Origin: Vigna angularis
Taxonomy: Eukaryota > Streptophyta > Magnoliopsida > Fabales > Fabaceae
Assembly (NCBI RefSeq): GCF_016808095.1
Contig: NC_068973.1
Span: forward strand, 26,330,077-26,394,076
Length of the DNA: 64,000 nt
Direction: 5' to 3'
The position numbers and the translations under genes were made by a program. The stretch's first letter is position 1. Each line of letters begins with the position of its first letter. The notes below the pieces were generated by a model. The model did not search any database and was not told the origin of the DNA. It was given only the letters and a program-made list of their open reading frames with translations. This document shows positions 25,278 to 38,091 of the stretch, piece by piece.

Positions 25278-27497
25278 GGTTTAATACATCATTTGCTCCC
25301 TACTTTTAAGAGTTTGGTTCAAAGTGATCCTAGCTTTTAAAAAAGTTCAGTAAGATCCCATATTTCGTTAAAAAATGTTTAATCTGGTCCTTTTCGCTCA
25401 CGCCGTTAAAAACATAACGATGCAAATGACACCATCGCCAAACTTGAGTGAGTTGTGCAGTTTGATGAATACGTGGCTAAAAGAATTAAATGAAGAGAGA
25501 GAAACGTAAATGGTTGTTTGAAGAATTAAATGCAGAGTGAGAATACACCACTTTCACTCAATAACATTACACAACATCCATTCACACACAACCCAACCTA
25601 TCCATATATCAACATCAAACGAATATAATCCATCATAAACATCAATCATAAAGATCAATACATTCATGACTTATTGTAGATTATCCTACTAACCATACAC
25701 CAAGTACATAACCCAATATTTCTAAAACAACTATGTTCCCTCCATGATCAAGTATTCACGTCTCTCGGCTTCTATGGACACTACCTAACAATGCACCAGT
25801 TTTATATACCCACCTCCAGATTTCACCCTATATCACCCTATATACTATTCCACTCAATAATAACTCAAAAATGATATAATTTTCGAAACCCATAAAACTA
25901 GATATTTCATTGTTAGGACAACATCCGTATTACTAAAACAAAGAATCCTTGCTTATTAACAACGAAACCGTGACCATTAGATAACCTCTGCACCTCTCTC
26001 ATCAATCTTTATATCTTAAAACAAAACTCCTTTAGCTTCCCTAGACCTATTTTATAGATCTAAAATTTAAAATCTGCATAACGAAAACCTTAGCATGTAA
26101 CCCTTCACCATTCTTATAATCCACCCATGCAACCCCAGGATATCATTTGCGTACTTTACCTATCAACAAGGGATGTAGCAGCACATGCACAACAACAATT
26201 TCATGCACTTGGTATTACCCATTTATGATTTTCCTCCCAAAGTAGGTACCAGGAAAACCATTAAATGCCAATATCAAGAACCCCTTCTATCTCTTTGGAT
26301 TCCAACGTCTACATTATACAGCAAGAAAATATAATATTTCTCTTCATCTTACCGTGGCCCCCACATGCATTGAAACTCTTCACTTGCAAAAAGAAAACAT
26401 GCACTCATATCATTATGTGATGACAGTACATTACTCAACATTTATACTACCATATATTTAATACCCATCAAACATTCCATGCAATTACAAAATAATAATT
26501 TATTATACCCATTTACTCATGTTGGTATCTCTATTGAGAATACAACCCATCACCAATGCACTCTATTGTCATATTTCACTCATACAACACGTTAACACTT
26601 CCTACTCTTATTTACATTCTTAACCTAGCCAATCCACGGCTACCCTCCAAAGATTCACGATATGCACTTATCCCTTACTACAAAACCACATGCACTGTAA
26701 TCCTTCAACCCGTGCATTCATATTTTGGGAATAACATCCCAAACCATTTTTTTCCTTAGCAACCCACAACCTTCCAATTGGGTATACTATCTATCCATAC
26801 TGTTTCTCAAGATTAAAAAGTTTCAAAGGAAACGCATCATGCTCAATCAATACATTAAAAAGTTAACTCCCCTCACTTGGGTTTTCTAGTGAATTCTTTA
26901 AAGGTCCTTTGGTTTCTAGAAAATCCTGTAACTGCAACAAGGGCCCCTGCACAACTCCTTGGTACTCATAGTCTTCTCCCTATTACTCACTACGCTCAAG
27001 GTGGAGGACAAAAAGTGGTGGTTTTTCTCTTGCGCACTCTCTCAAGTTGTTCTAGAATGTAGCTTAGGGTTGCTTCTTATTTTGCACACAAGCCGCGAGA
27101 GGCAGCGCGTTCTTCCTTTCCCGCTGCCACCGTTGTTGAGGATACCCAGCTAGTGGCTCCCCCCGGGTCTCGCCAGACTCCCTCTAGTACCCATCGGGAT
27201 AAGTCGGTGCGGTTCCCCACCGGTCTCGGTCCGATAGTGGTGGTGACGGCGTTGCTAGGATTTGCACCTAACTTACGTCATTTTTTAATTTTTTTAAAAT
27301 ATTTACACAGTGCAAACTCTTCAAACGTGCCACGTATTCATCAAAGCACAACTCACTCAGGTTTGGCCACGGTGGAATTTAGACCGTTATGTTTTTAATG
27401 GCGTGAGCGAAAAGGACCGGATTGAACATTTTTTGACGAAATATGGGGCCTTACTGAACTTTTTTAAAAGTTAGGATCACTTTCAACGAAACCCCTA
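25278..27497. mobile_element. MULE-like element with about 200-bp inverted repeats
   Basis: The left arm (25278-25480) and right arm (about 27330-27497) are inverse copies: 'agtgatcctagcttttaaaaaagttcagtaag' on the left has a near-identical partner on the right, as do the 'ccttttcgctcacgccgtt' and 'gatgaatacgtggc' stretches. The left end starts GGTTTAATAC. About 35 bp of the outer right end is missing, so no duplication can be checked. The interior has no transposase. A GC-rich part at 27063-27270 with frames at 27153-27398 is unrecognised and may be cargo. Confidence 0.65.
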
Positions 27498-28039
27498 AAA
27501 GATTAATATCACAAGTGAGTTGAATTCTCTTTTAGTGTGGATTTTTATAAGAAACTTATGCATTTCTTCTCAATAATAATATTTTTGGTATTTTTATATA
27601 AAATTGAAATGGTGAATTGAGATTAAATGGTGGGGGACTTTTGGTCTCGGTTCCAACCGAGGTAATATGTCCAAGGTTTCTGCTTCGGTTCCCCTGTAAT
27701 TAATCTAATTAAATGTTTTGCAAGTGCCTTCCTTAGGTATGTAAGTGACTTCTCAGAAAGTGAAGTAGGAGTCTTGAATCTCTACATAAGACAAATGATA
27801 TTAATTAGTGTATATAAATTCCAAATGATGGAGAAAAACAAAATTCATTAAATCTAAATATTACCATTTCCCAGCCTCTTGTGATATAGGGACGAATAAT
27901 GTGTGTCATCCAATACATTGCGTATTATCCACACTCATATGATCCACTTTGTCTGTTACACTACAATAATCATCATAGTTGTAAATAGTTAGGGAAAATC
28001 ATTAAAATCAAACAACTATAAGAAGTATGGCTTTAGCAT

Positions 28040-30070
28040 ATGTCAAACCTTGAGAGCAACCTATGCAAGCTTTCTACTGTAGCAGTTGATCTCCCAACCA
28101 ACATCATACGTGCTGCAATGGAACTATAAAAAAAGGCTTTAGCATTCATTTATATAACAAAGAAACTCCAAACATTGAGGTTCTTGCCAATCAACTGCTT
28201 GTCTGAGATGTTTGGGAGGAGACTTGTGCAATGAGGAGAACCACACAACATAGCTCTCTAGTATGAAAATAATAAGTAACTGCCAATCGTGCTTGAAATT
28301 GATAATAACTTAATTGTTATATATTAAAATCACATATGGAACTTTGAAGTTTATAAACTTCACTTACCCAGATATATAAGGAATAAAATATATGTCATTC
28401 CCCATTGCAAAGCGGCTGGTGATATATGTTGTGATGTCATCAAAATTATTTGCTTCGTGAGTGACTTGGGGATCAATGAACCCATAGACATCATTGTACC
28501 CTAAGTTGTTACTTACACCAAACATATACCTGAAATAAAAAAATTACCTTTGATATAAGTATACTTGATATATAAATCAATTTTATATAAATAATTGCTC
28601 ATAGACTTACATCATCCATAGCTGAATTAATGTAATATTCAACTCTTCTCTTCTCGACGCAAGCTCCTTGACATCTTGGCTATGCAGGTACATTGGGACC
28701 TAAGAGCCTCTCCCTAATACATTAACATCATATTCAACCTTAATAGGCTCATTTGCAATGATATCACAAAGTTGTTGCAATGTACTAAGATGATCGTCTT
28801 CAAATAAACGAATCTTCTCCCAGCCATGCGTCTATTGCTACATGGAAAAATAGGATAAGGTTCAACATCAATAACATGTAAACTTTAAAATTGAGAAGTG
28901 TAAAGTAGGAGTCGGGGGTCAGAAACAGAACCAACCAAGTGTTTAGGCCAAGCGATAAAAGACTGGAATGCTTGTTCCGTAGTGAAAATCTCATATGTGG
29001 GCAGAGGAACTAAGGCATCTGGTATGAAACAGTCGTTGCTTGAAACAATGTTCCATGAGCTACCAACATCGTCTCGGTACCATCTAAAATGTGTAGCAGA
29101 CATGGACTAGCATCGTCCATGTCATCCCCTAGGACGGCTGGTGCTGAACAACTTCCTTTCCTGCTTCTCCCTGTCAGAGTAAATATTAGATTATACAAAT
29201 AATAAATTATTCAACAAAAATGTTTATTAATTTTACCTGTGGGAGGCACAACATGTTTCTGTACTGGAGATGGCTGCGGGCGCATCCCAAAACTCTAAAA
29301 CTACTGTTGGAACTAGAGCATAACTCTATCAGTCACTTATGTAGTGACTTCATCATACAATTCTACCCTAAGCTCTGTCCTAAGCCTTTTTGAGATCTCT
29401 TGTGTCAGTCTTTGTTCATGTTCTTTGTTGTATGTATATGAAGTCTGACGCGAAGAACTCCCAAAATATTCTTTAATGTCTACTCTAGTACTTGCAGCGC
29501 GCACTCGTCCAGGGTGCTCAGGTCGTCTAATTGCAGTGGTAAGAATATCCTAGCGACCCTCTACAGTGAATTAACCTTGGGAGCTCTGCTCAACCAAGGA
29601 GTCTTGTAACATAAAAAAATAACATTATTCTTTAAAAAGTTCAATGTAGTATGTATAATGAAACTATTATTATTTTAGGAATAGTGATAATTGACAATTT
29701 TTTCAGATATTTCTCGTGTAGTTTCAGAAGAGTAGGTGCCTGATGATCTTAAACGAGCCAACTTCCACTTCTCATGCCAGAAAGATAGAAAAGGAGGCTA
29801 GGGGCTACCACCCTCAGATGAGGGTTTACCTTCTGCCTTTTGCATGAGGATTTTCTCCTCAAGCTTCCTATACCCACCACGAGATAATAGGTGGGGGTTT
29901 TTATTTTGAGCACTTATTTCTTATGCTTTAGTTCTTGTTGCCTATCACATATAATGAATTAGTTTAAATGATATAAATTTGTTAATGAGGAATTGAATAA
30001 TGTCAACTATATTAACCTGCCACGCCTCTGATGTCTGACTCTCTACAAAGAGACGTCAAGTCTCCTCATC
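28040..30070 (-). pseudogene. CACTA Transposase_24-like / ULP1-like ORF remnant
   Basis: Pieces in several frames, with stops. At about 29930-29700: LSRGGYRKLEEKI and SFWHEKWKLARL with SSETTREISEKIV. At about 29550-29450: LTTAIRRPEHPGRVRAAS and DIKEYFG, which are hallmarks of plant En/Spm Transposase_24 proteins. At about 29110-28920: HILDGTETMLVAHG, ALVPLPT and SFIAWPKHLV. At about 28650-28180: ITLIQLWMM, YGFIDPQVTH, GNDIYFIPYI and HWQLLIIFILESYVVWFSSLHK-like remains (given in part) of a ULP1/C48 cysteine protease domain. Such a protease tail is known in some plant CACTA proteins. The His of the catalytic set is plausible (HWQ), but Cys is not identified. Not functional. Confidence 0.75.
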
Positions 30071-30739
30071 GATGGTCTCCTTTGAAATAATCACATATTC
30101 AACATAAAAAGTTCTAAAAATAACATTGTAAAATTAAAAAGTTAAACTTTAAAATAATACCATCATACAAAATTATACAATCATACAAAATTTTTCAATC
30201 CTACAAAATTATACACATATTATATGATCATCCAATCACATATTCAATCATACAATCATACAAAATTATATGATCCTATTAAAAAGTGAACCTTAAACAT
30301 TAATATAAGAGCCTGATAGTGTGAAAATCCAATAAAAAAGGACAATCCGCGATCAAAACCATAGAAAATTCAACTCTGCAAAATTCAAACCTACACAAAT
30401 ATACAAAAAATACTAGTTTTACAAACAAAAACAAACATCAAAACGCAAAGAAAAACAACGAAAATTTACCTCTAAGGAGGAGAATCGAAAAAACCAAATC
30501 AAAAGGACGTTTGAAACGATTTTGATCAGTTAAAAAGCTTCCTAACCATTGACAATGACCACGACAACAAGCAAAACCAAATTTAAACGGTGAAAAAGGG
30601 TGAAAAATGGAAGAAAATGACAATGGCAGTGGTGTGCTCTTGAGAGGATTTGCTGAAAATGTTTTATGCGAAGAAGACGACATTGTTCCTTTCGCGTTTT
30701 CTTTTTTTAACCTACGAAAGGTTATTACCTCCGTTCCTA

Positions 30740-31382
30740 ATAAAATTGAGGCAATAAAGGGTCTACGGCCTCGGTTTCCCAGACAATCGAAGCCTATTCT
30801 CGAAAAAAAAAATTCACAATTAATATGAAATGGAAATTTTGAAATTTTTTTCAACCTTTTTGCCTCGATTCAGCGCCAAACCGAGGCCAAACCCTCTGTT
30901 AAATATTAAATTTTACTTAAATATTTAAATTTTGTTCAGATTATGGTCTATGACCTCGACTCCCCTAAGAACCAAGGTAAAATCCCCGACGATCTGACTG
31001 CTAAATTTAATGTAAGATTGCAAACGTGGAATGTCAGATTTTGGTAGGGGGTTTATGGCCTCGGTTCCTTAGAGAATCGAGGCCAAATCTCTGACCATTT
31101 AATTACCACATTTATGGGATCAGACTACAGATGTGGAATCAGGTCTTACAAGGGGTTTTGGCCTCGGTTCTGCATAGGGATTTTCATCAGACAGTTGATT
31201 GGAATGTTAGTTTCTTGCAGGGGTTTTTTGTCTCGGTTCTGCAGAGATCGGAGGCCAAAAGCCCTGCACAAGGATTTTCATCAAACAGTCGAGTAGATTG
31301 CCAGGTTCTTGCAGAGGTTTTGGCCTCGGTTCTACAGACAACCGAAGTCATATACCCTATACGGCTTCGGTTCCAAAGCAAT
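30740..31382. repeat. CACTA subterminal inverted hairpin repeats
   Basis: Seven or more short inverted pairs: CCTCGGTT... and ...AACCGAGG variants, spaced about 60-90 bp (for example near 30767, 30860, 30955, 31058, 31160, 31230 and 31325). Arrays like this flank CACTA termini and bind the element's own proteins in well-studied relatives. Confidence 0.75.
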
Positions 31383-31697
31383 TGATAACGATTGAAAATA
31401 CCATTATTTGTGATGTAATTTTGATACTAAATGCACCTTTTTCTGCTTAGAAACTTGTTTAGAATCATGTTTTTCTGTTAAGTTGTGTGAATAAGAGAGT
31501 TGAGGTTGAATTTAATGATTTTATGACTAATTTCCCTTATTTTGATAAAAAAAATGAGATAATATGGAAAGCAGGGATGAATTGCCATGGAGATGGAGCT
31601 CAGAAAGGCTGAAAAAGCACCAGAAGAGAGGAGTGCTCGAAGCATGGGTGCCCTTTTTGGAGGCTTGAGTGCAGAAGAGTGGCGTTCACCGCCCGGG

Positions 31698-34367
31698 TGT
31701 AACATCCTCAAATATATAACAATTTATATAATAAGGACGTCATCATTCCAATAAAGAGAACAGTTAGAGTAGAATAGTAGTTTCGTAGTTGACATTACAG
31801 TCATCCACATAAAGGACAGAACTTAAAACTTTAACAGTTTAGAGTATTTAAAGACAACACCAATACTTAAATTAGAAATCCTGAAAAGACTATACTGCAG
31901 CATCAGCATCCTCCAACTCTTGCTCCAAGGAAACCTCCTCGACAATATCTGCTCCCATCCAAATGGATGATCATCGCCAAAGAAATATACCCAAGCAACA
32001 CAAACACAGAAGCAAGGGTGAGCTAACATGCAACCAATCATTTATAAAACATGCATAATTACTTTAATGCACTCAACAAAACTCGTATAATAATTAAGTC
32101 AGACATACTCATACCATCATACAACAATCACATCATAAATACTCATCCATTACTTTGATACACTCGATATATTCCTTCCATGGTACTCAATAGAAACTCA
32201 TTCCACAATACCCAATATACACTTATCCCCGACGATATGTTGATGAGCAATTCAACGGGAGGTTCCCCACTTGGGACGTCATTCTTAGTCCCCTCACTAT
32301 GTCCAAAACTGGCACATAGACCAGGACATCCGGCCCTACATATCATTCACCAAGTTAGTCCCCTCACTATGTCCAAAACTGGCACATAGACCAGGACATC
32401 CGGCCCTACATATCATTCACCAAGTTAGTCCCCTCACTATGTCCAAAACCGGCACATAGACTAGGACATTCGGCCCTACATATCATTCACTAGGTTAGTC
32501 CCCTCACTATGTCCAAAACCGGTACATAGACCAGGACATCCTGCCTTCCATACCATCCACAAGGTTAGTCCCCTCACTATGTCCAAAACCGGCACATAGA
32601 CCAGGACATCCCTCTCATCACATAATTCATCCTTCTCTATTTGCGAATGATTGATCATTGTAGTTTCAGGAAAACCCCCAAGACTGAGCTGTCATACAAT
32701 CATTCTACACATACTTGAATCTCAACAAGAGAATTCACTATGGATCACAACATGAGGCACCACCATGTATCCTCTCCTTGAGGATCATGGAATTACGTCC
32801 ATGAATCATACTATCACTTTGAAACTTAACTCAAGACATGAATAACTAGATACCATCATTTTATCACAGTGAATCCAAAATATCTCATACATTCACATAC
32901 TTCCAACATATATCACATCATACTATGCATTCCAAACATTCCATATACATGACAATCTGTTAAGCAAACAACATTACTCAATCCAATACACATTACTAGA
33001 CAATAACAGTCCCAAGAGAACCAATAAACAACACAAAACCCCGTAACTCATACTTAGACAAAGAAAATGGTTTTGAAACCATCACCAACAGTTCCGGAAG
33101 GGTTCAAAACCTCCAAAACGACTTAAGAAACATCCAAAACGGACATCCGGAACCCCAAAAACTATCAAAAACAAAGACAAAGCAACTTTCTGCGAACACC
33201 TCGCGCCTGGGCGCCATAGTAGGGGCGCTGGGCGCGACTTTTTGCGAGACTCTCGCGCCTGGGCGCCACCGGGGGGCGTCGGGCCCGAACCAGAAGTCGT
33301 CCAACCCCATACCAGTTGACAGAAACCATTTTACACCTGTTTTGATCAGTTTGATAACTCTAACAAGTCATAAATGACTTACCTAAGATATCCCAACAGC
33401 CCAAATGTGTTCAAATCCCTACTTTCCAAAATCACTACCTCACTTCCCCTGAAAGTGACCCAAAACTATATCAGCTTGTTCAAAACAGTGTATACTTTCC
33501 TTACCTTCCACTTGATCACCCCTCCAACAGAATACATACATCAACACACCAATCTCAAATATCATCTCAGTCCAACCACATCCACGGTCACAAATTTCCA
33601 GCATACAGTTCATACAACAAATATGAAAAACACAATTTCAATCCAAACAACATAATCACACAGAGATCAACACATGTATTGTTCATACAACCCATAAAAA
33701 AAAGATCTAGCTCCCCTTACCTCTTGAAGACTTCCTTTCTAGACCTTGAATCAATCTTCACAAAACTTGCAGCACCTTGGCCTCCTTGCAACTCCAGAAA
33801 CTCTCAACTTCACCTCTCTCACAGATTTTTGCACAAAGGACCTTACTCCCACAAGTGCAGAATCCATTTCTCCTTCCCCCCACTTGAAGATCTGCCCCAG
33901 AGATATCATGGCCCCTTAATCCACTAAGAAGCACTAATAATTGGAAAGGAGGTCTACCCACGCTCCTCTCTGGCCCAAGGGACCAACCATTATAGGTCTG
34001 GAGCATATTACCCCACTTTCCACGCAATCCCCACTTATTTTAGATAAGAAACGTGAAAACTGACAACACTCGCGCTCGGGCGCCCCTGTAATAGGGCGTC
34101 GGGCGCAAGTCCCCCAGCAGCACAATTGTCGCAACTTTGACACTCCGGTTGAGCCCCTTCCCGAAGTCAAAAATACGCGTATGAGTACTCAAATCGAAGC
34201 TCTTTGAGTCTACTATCCAATAAAAGAAGAATAAACTCAATTAATATTTTCTACAAAAAGTTATAATTAAAATAGTAAACCATGTCAAACTTTGACAGCA
34301 TTCCATTTTACATTATAACTTGAACTTTTTACAACTCGATAAATTCTTAAAGTTCTAGGGTCTTACA
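31698..34367 (-). repeat. Tekay-like chromovirus solo LTR (2.67 kb)
   Basis: In the minus direction it starts TGTAAGACCCTAGAAC (34367) and ends GGATGTTACA (31698), the start and end pattern of Tekay-type LTRs. The flanks are CCGGG (31693-31697) and CCAGG (34368-34372), a 5-bp duplication with one CpG-type transition. No internal coding region, so this is the product of LTR-LTR recombination. It contains a 70-bp tandem array and GC-rich GCGCC(T/G)GGGCG units at about 33200-33290 and 34070-34110. Confidence 0.75.
32285..32612. repeat. 70-bp tandem repeat, about 4.7 copies, in the solo LTR
   Basis: Units start with TTAGTCCCCTCACTATGTCC at 32285, 32355, 32425, 32495 and 32565; the last is partial. 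Period is exactly 70. Confidence 0.95.
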
Positions 34368-35597
34368 CCAGGCGCCCATTTTTGCTCGCTTGAGCACCGG
34401 ATGCACGAAGCTTGGGCGTCATCTTTGAGGCTTGGGCGCATAAGACCACCGCTCACCGCCCGGGCACCCCTTTTGGGGCGCTTGAGCACCGGAGGCTTGA
34501 AGCTTGGGCGTCTTCTGCAAGGCTTGAGCGTGGAAGACCACTGCTCATCGCCTGGGTGTCCTAAGTGGGGCGCTTGAGCGCCACTGACTCGGGCTTGGGC
34601 TTTGTTTCTGTTCTGCTGTCGCTCTATTTAAAGGACCCAAACGTCCTAGGTTTGGTATCTCTGGCTGGAGTAGCACAACAACACACTCTTCCACTCTCTG
34701 AAGGTGGATTTGGATGCGAAAACGTCCTTCCTCTACTTTTAGGGTTTTGCTATCTCATGTTTTTCCATTACTCATCTAGTTTCTCCATGTCTATGATGAA
34801 CTAAACTCTATTTGTTGTTGGGGGATAATGTAACATTGTGAACTCTCATGTATTTGAATTGATTCTTAATAACACATGTTTTTCATTAATTGTTAGAGTA
34901 ATTAATTTGTTCTTATTACATGTTTTGTTTAACTTATTCATCGCATGATTTATGAATTGTATGAGTGTCGGGAGGTTCCTTACAATTCAGGTTCTTGTTG
35001 AATTCTCCCAAGAGTAATATTGCTTAGGGATGAGGGTATGAGTCTTGGTCTTCTTTAAGCTCTTGATATTCACATTTAATCACTAAGAATGCTAGAAATT
35101 GCATGAACTAGTGATTAAGGACAGACTTATTCGCCGAGGGATCGAGTTTAAGTGATTTAGTGAGTGACGTTAACATTAATGCATAAAAAAGAATTCTTAC
35201 ATACATGAGAGGGAACTTGGTGAAATCTAACTCCAACAACATACTCATCTCATATTAAACAACATCCGTTTATCACTATGCTCTCTTGCTATTGATCAAA
35301 CTACATTCATATTTAATTTTTTGTCTTTGCATCTAAAACTAATGATCTCGTTTTATTTAAGTCTTAATTAATCGAGTTATCATACGATTGTTTAGTGTCA
35401 AGAGTCTTCTGTGATACGATATTTGGTCTTATCATTTTATATTACTTGTGCGATTTGGTACACTTGTCAATCCACAACAACAACCGAGGCCTATATTATT
35501 GAAAAAATTTCAAAAATGTCACAACGTTATTTTATGCTTTGGTTTCTGTTGAACCGAGACATAACAAACGCGATAATATCTCTTTTTTTTACTAGTG

Positions 35598-36962
35598 GGT
35601 AGAAAAAAAATGACGAAAACGAAGATGAATTGAAGTGATGAAACTGAAAACCTAAGTTTCATAAATAAATGTTTTAAATCTTATTATGGATTAACATCAT
35701 AATTTTTTAATTCAAATTATTTTATATATTAGTTTGTTACGTCTGAAATCATTCGGTTGTTTTGAAGAAAAAAGTTTAAATTTCATTTAACATAATTCCA
35801 CACTGGAATGTTTGCCAATTTTCTTATTAAAAATATATCCAAACCAAATATAAAAAATGTGTGCAGTTTGAAAAAGAAAAAAGAAATTCAAACCATATTA
35901 AACAAAAATGTGCGGATTGGTTTTTGGGACTTTTTTATTTTTAATTCTATTTTTTTATTTTATTAAAGATTTATTCTATCTTTTCACCTTTTAAATTAAA
36001 ATATTATTATAATAATAAATGTTACACAGAATTTAATGAATATATTAAATAATAAACTAATAAATTTATAAGAATAAATATTTAATAACATTAAAAACTA
36101 AAATCATATATTTTTTTAGTCGAACACCAATAAATATCAAATAAAAAAAATAATTTCAACTTAAAGAATACAAAAATACAACAGCATGTCATGTGGCAAA
36201 CTTTATCAAATCATAAACAAAAATGTAAAAGCAAATTATATCAATTGTGAAATAAACTCTCAAATTTTAATATAATTGCAACTCTGATGTAAAAAAATGT
36301 AAAAAAGTATTGGACTTTAACTTTGATGGGGGTAGGTCTGTTTGAGGGGAAAACATTTTAAAAGAAGGGAGTTAGTAAGTTGGAAATCAACAACTTAGAA
36401 AAGTAATAATAATAAAAGGGACTTTGTGGATTTAGAAGATCTTTGTCTCATCTTTTTAGCCACTGACAATGACGTTATTAATTTGGCTCACACCACCCAC
36501 GACCACTTAAAGCAACTCCCTTTCTTTATTGGCTACTGTCTCACCTACTATTAAATGCATACTCAGCAACTCAACAAAAACTCTATCTATTTACTTATCG
36601 ATGCCTCCTATGCACCACCATTCTATTGTCCAATCAACACCATTTTTATTACTTTTACAGTTAATTCTTTCTCTCATTCACAGTGGGTAAATCAACAAAA
36701 AAATATGTAGTAGGACTCATTTATTGTAAATGGGGGAGGATAACGGGTCGGATAAGTATGGACAGTGTATATACGTAATTCAACTCGTAAAGTGAAAATT
36801 TCATATGTAATTCATTTGCTATCTGCATAAGTGTGAGAAAAATGTGTTAAGCAAAGATTATTCGCAATAGATATCATAACCATCCATTGCTAACCCCACA
36901 TATATACATACCAGCTACTGTTACATTTAATATTAAGCATGGCCATCATATGTTTTACACAC
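35598..36962. other. AT-rich intergenic region
   Basis: No gene signal; long A/T stretches only. Confidence 0.6.
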
Positions 36963-37189
36963 ACTGATATATTGTTTATTGAGCACTGTAAGAAAAACAA
37001 TCAAATAGCAGTTAGTTAGCAGTTGGCTGAGGTTAACTAATTTATATTTTTCTAGACAGAAATATAAACAAAGCATTAATCAAAGTACACCCAACCTTAA
37101 ACTTTTGTTCCTTATAGTACCTGAACCATATATATATAAACTGCATTTGTTGCGTCGTCACCCCTGCATGATCAACTAACAGATTTAAT
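36963..37189 (+). repeat. 227-bp segment duplicated at 41506-41728 (copy A)
   Basis: Starts ACTGATATATTG and ends AGATTTAAT. It differs from copy B at a handful of positions and by a 4-bp TTAG indel. It includes a TATA-like run (TATATATATAAACTGC, about 37128-37143), so it may be promoter sequence. Confidence 0.9.
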
Positions 37190-37252
37190 ATAATCTCTCT
37201 TTATTCAACCATTCAATCTCTGCTTTCCTTCCTACCGAAAGCCAAAGGAAGA

Positions 37253-37300
37253 ATGAGGTTCTGTTGTTGCATCCCTTTGTTCTGTTGTGCCTCTGATTAA
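37253..37300 (+). CDS. Tiny Cys-rich ORF (15 residues), uncertain
   Basis: ATG to TAA gives MRFCCCIPLFCCASD, with five Cys in 15 residues. It lies about 115 bp after a TATA-like run and a CT-rich leader-like stretch. Nothing else supports expression. It may be an upstream ORF, a short lipid-modified peptide or chance. I do not recognise a family. Confidence 0.25.
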   Translation: MRFCCCIPLFCCASD

Positions 37301-38091
37301 TTTCTATCAGTATCAAACAATTAGAACCGAAGAACAAGTAAGAGGAAATTCAGCAATTTTTGCTTTTAAAATTGTCTTGGACGTCACCTAAACCATGAAG
37401 TGATGCAATTTTAGTAAAAAGTAAACAAACATAACTATACATGTCGTTGGAAGTATCACAAAAGCGTAAATAAGTTGATAGAGTTTGAATCTTTAAATCT
37501 GCTATCGTGTTGAAGAAAGGGTCTAACCATGTGGTATAAAAGTAAGATTTTTTCTTGCACTTGAATATAAAAGGAACAAAAATACCACTCAACCTTATAG
37601 CTAGTTATAGTAGATTTTTTTCTTCCCCACCTAACTGGGACATGGTAGTTTGGTCCCAAAGCTAAGCATGCCCACCCAATCAAATCAGACCACTTGCATG
37701 ATTTGGAAGTGCATAGATGGCATAGACTGTTATGGCACAACCATATACTATGCAAAATCATATAGGAGTATAGTTGCTGCATCAATTGGGTTCTGGAGGG
37801 CTGAAAAAAATAGTTAAATGAGCAATGCAATATTCCGCCACTTTCCCACTAAACCGACCTATGCTGCATGCGTGTTGACAAATCTTTCATTTTCCATCCT
37901 CAACACAAAACGTATTTTACATACTCATACTTTCTCGCCCTAATCCACAAGTTTCTTTCTCAACGGAAAGTCACCTTTCTACTCCACTCCACACGAAACA
38001 AGCCCTCCATTTTTTTAAGAATCCCACCTCACTATATATCTCACATGCTTTCTTTTCAATTTCTCACTCAAACTCCCTCTCCCTTCACCTG

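Larger units (their letters stand above)
31383..35473. repeat. Gypsy-type LTR inside the CACTA, itself split by another LTR
   Basis: Starts TGATAACGATTG at 31383. It resumes at 34368 after an inserted LTR and ends around CAATCCACAACA (about 35460-35478). The GC-rich part with tandem 'cttgggcg'/'gcgcttgagc' units is cut by the insertion (31620-31697 and 34368-34590). A TATA-like stretch 'ctatttaaaggac' lies near 34625. The other LTR and all internal genes are absent, so it appears solo. I could not establish its target-site duplication, and the exact right border is uncertain. Confidence 0.55.
27600..35597 (-). mobile_element. Degenerate CACTA (En/Spm) transposon
   Basis: On the minus strand the 5' end is CACTAGTAAAAAA at 35597, the same terminus as the elements at 49811 and 61024. 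Subterminal hairpins of GGCCTCGGTT/AACCGAGGCC type occur at 35474-35560, 30740-31380 and 27640-27690. A coding remnant with Transposase_24-like and ULP1-like parts lies at 28040-30070. The 3' terminus near 27.5 kb is not found and is probably truncated; the left limit given is approximate. A gypsy LTR (31383 to about 35473) splits the 5' part. No TNP2-type transposase is visible. Confidence 0.75.

Noticed and set aside
27505..27520. CACAAGTG as the missing CACTA 3' end
   Set aside because: It needs a base change and the flanking triplet does not match the other end.
33374..34240. Open frames on both strands near 33.4-34.2 kb
   Set aside because: Inside the Tekay-like solo LTR; LTR frames of this length are common by chance.
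31383..35478. Target-site duplication for the gypsy LTR in the CACTA
   Set aside because: Candidate flanks (GCAAT versus sequences around ATCCACAAC) do not match; the right border is uncertain, so none is reported.
37456..37830. 124-codon minus frame upstream of the DUF4228 gene
   Set aside because: No motif; lies in probable promoter/intergenic DNA and has no start or splice support.
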